From assembly GCF_000955975.1 (NCBI RefSeq), contig NZ_JYJF01000113.1, positions 1-24,539 on the forward strand: DNA of 24,539 bases, in the 5' to 3' direction. The DNA comes from Saccharothrix sp. ST-888. Its GTDB lineage: Bacteria > Actinomycetota > Actinomycetes > Streptomycetales > Streptomycetaceae. Every line of letters begins with the position of its first letter. Positions within the stretch are counted from its first letter, which is position 1. A model generated the notes under the pieces. The model was not told where the DNA came from and ran no database searches. It saw only the letters and a program-made list of their open reading frames with translations. The translations under genes and the position numbers were made by a program. Positions 23,619 to 24,539 of the stretch are shown here, one piece after another.

Positions 23619-24380
23619 GTCCCAGTCCTGCAGCTGCTGGAGCAGGTCGGCGTCGCCCTCCATCCGCAGCGAGCCGGCCGGGATGCGCATGTACATGAGC
23701 AGGGCCATCTCGCTCGCCGTGCCGTAGATGGCGGCGGTGGGCTTGCTCTCGGCGGCCGCCGCCGCGGTGAGGCGGGTGAAGCGGGAACCGGCGGCGTCCA
23801 CCGTCTGGCGCCAGGAGCCAGCCTCGGCTGCGTGGTAGTCCATGGTGGCGGGCTCGCCCGGCCACGGGACCGTGACGGTGCAGACGGTGGCGAGGAACTC
23901 CTCGATGGCGTCGACCGCCTCGGTCGTCGGCAGCTCCTGCGGGGTACCGGAGGCCAGCTGGGCGTCGTAGGTGTGGATCAGCGACTCCGGGACGCGGCGG
24001 CGGGCCACGGCGGCCACCGTGTGCGGTGAGGCCAGCGGCTCCCACCAGGCCCAGCAGCCCCGGTCCGGGCCGGCCTCGCGCAGAGCAGTAAGCAGCTGCT
24101 CCGTCGAGTCGGCCAGCCAGGTTATGAGGGCCTCGCGCTCCCTGGGCGCCGCCAGCCCGTCCTTGCTCGGCCGCTCGTCGCCCGGCGCGGTGTTCAGCAC
24201 GATGTAGGCCCAGAAGCGGTCCCCCTCACTGAGGTGGTTCGCCAGGTCGTACAGCGTCCAGCCCGGGCAGGACGGGACGTCGGCGTCGAGGCTGGGGGCC
24301 GCGGCGACGGCGGCGCGGAACGCGGCGGACCGCTCGTCAATCATCCGCAGCAGGGTGGGGAAGTAGAGATGCTCAGTCAC
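23616..24380 (-). CDS. Maleylpyruvate isomerase-family mycothiol-dependent enzyme
   Basis: 254 residues. The N-terminal DinB-like four-helix MDMPI domain carries the hallmark VPSCPGWTLYDLANHLSEGD (~36-55), whose His is an expected metal ligand, together with a later ESLIHTYDAQLASG and a C-terminal domain ending in a short SCP-like region. Members use mycothiol as cofactor in isomerisation or thiol transfer, or are uncharacterised detoxification proteins. Start GTG 24378-24380, with AAGG six bases upstream. The stop codon TAA coincides with the outermost bases of an IS5 terminal repeat, so the natural C-terminus may have been cut or changed by the insertion. The gene is enclosed by inverted copies of this IS end. 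Confidence 0.88.
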   Translation of the reverse strand: MTEHLYFPTLLRMIDERSAAFRAAVAAAPSLDADVPSCPGWTLYDLANHLSEGDRFWAYIVLNTAPGDERPSKDGLAAPREREALITWLADSTEQLLTALREAGPDRGCWAWWEPLASPHTVAAVARRRVPESLIHTYDAQLASGTPQELPTTEAVDAIEEFLATVCTVTVPWPGEPATMDYHAAEAGSWRQTVDAAGSRFTRLTAAAAAESKPTAAIYGTASEMALLMYMRIPAGSLRMEGDADLLQQLQDWD

Positions 24381-24421
24381 GCAGACCTTGTATCACCCGG
24401 ACCGGGACTCTCGCACTCGAT

Positions 24422-24441
24422 TAAGACCGACCGGCAAATGG
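24422..24441 (+). repeat. Second IS5-type terminal repeat copy
   Basis: TAAGACCGACCGGCAAATGG, a perfect inverted match to 23599-23618. The match ends exactly where TGAACCGC, an IS3-type end, begins. Confidence 0.9.
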
Positions 24442-24539
24442 TGAACCGCTGCGGGTTCTTCAGAGACTCTAGATTGTGGCCGTGGCCTGCAGGTTTGGCT
24501 GTTGGCTGTAGTACTTGGCTTCGTACTCGGCGGGTGGGG
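24442..24539 (-). mobile_element. Right end of an IS3-family element, continues past the window
   Basis: The element end TGAACCGCTGCGGGTTC begins at 24442 with the TGA typical of IS3-family termini, followed by the 3' end of an orfB-type transposase on the minus strand. It abuts the 20-base IS5 repeat with no gap. Confidence 0.6.
24469..24539 (-). CDS. IS3-family transposase (orfB), C-terminal end only
   Basis: The minus strand reads PPAEYEAKYYSQQPNLQATA and stops at TAG 24469-24471. PAEYE followed by Tyr-rich residues is the standard C-terminus of IS3-family integrase-core transposases. The rest lies beyond the window, so it cannot be said whether the gene is intact. Confidence 0.75.
   Translation of the reverse strand, partial: PPAEYEAKYYSQQPNLQATATI

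Overview
The window is GC-rich DNA from a filamentous actinomycete, most likely Streptomyces, Kitasatospora or a close relative. The evidence is strong G/C at codon third positions, GTG and TTG starts, purine-rich Shine-Dalgarno (SD) sites, a mycothiol-dependent enzyme family, a long SpoIIE-type phosphatase, DUF4291 and roadblock genes, and actinobacterial IS5/IS3 remnants. It looks like chromosomal accessory sequence: a conserved left half and a rearranged, IS-scarred right half.

Positions 1-5.0 kb hold a membrane-anchored sensor/PP2C phosphatase/anti-sigma kinase (minus), a small membrane protein (minus), and a PLP-dependent cysteine synthase/cystathionine beta-synthase-like enzyme (plus) with two hairpin dyads upstream. 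Positions 5.1-13.6 kb hold an exported N-acetylmuramoyl-L-alanine amidase, an acyl-CoA synthetase, a CPBP intramembrane protease divergent from a membrane alpha/beta-hydrolase, an Ala-rich lipoprotein and a DUF4291 protein.

Positions 14.0-16.2 kb hold a compact plus-strand cluster: a roadblock-like protein, a translationally coupled DUF4388/PATAN-like regulator, a canonical roadblock/LC7 protein, and a second roadblock-like protein paralogous to the first. No histidine kinase, DUF742 protein or Ras-like GTPase is present, so this is not a standard conservon. It is my best candidate for an uncharacterised system.

Positions 16.3-19.3 kb contain a complete MFS transporter and, 1.7 kb away in inverted orientation, only the C-terminal half of a close paralogue. 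The junk-like DNA between them includes a possible 55-residue zinc-ribbon ORF. An IS5-type transposase 5' fragment follows, fused to a frameshifted gene remnant.

Positions 19.9-21.7 kb encode two secreted cell-wall-type proteins (an M15-like peptidase and a CHAP/I36 protein) that are probably co-transcribed. Beyond them lie a truncated regulator, a small ORF with a good SD and a strong terminator, and a coding remnant. Next is a deletion derivative of an IS5-family element, then a mycothiol-dependent maleylpyruvate isomerase-family gene whose stop codon lies in the IS end. Last is the edge of an IS3-family element that appears inserted into another copy of the same IS5 end.

No tRNA, rRNA, CRISPR array or replication origin was recognised. 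All functional calls come from motif reading; no database search was run.
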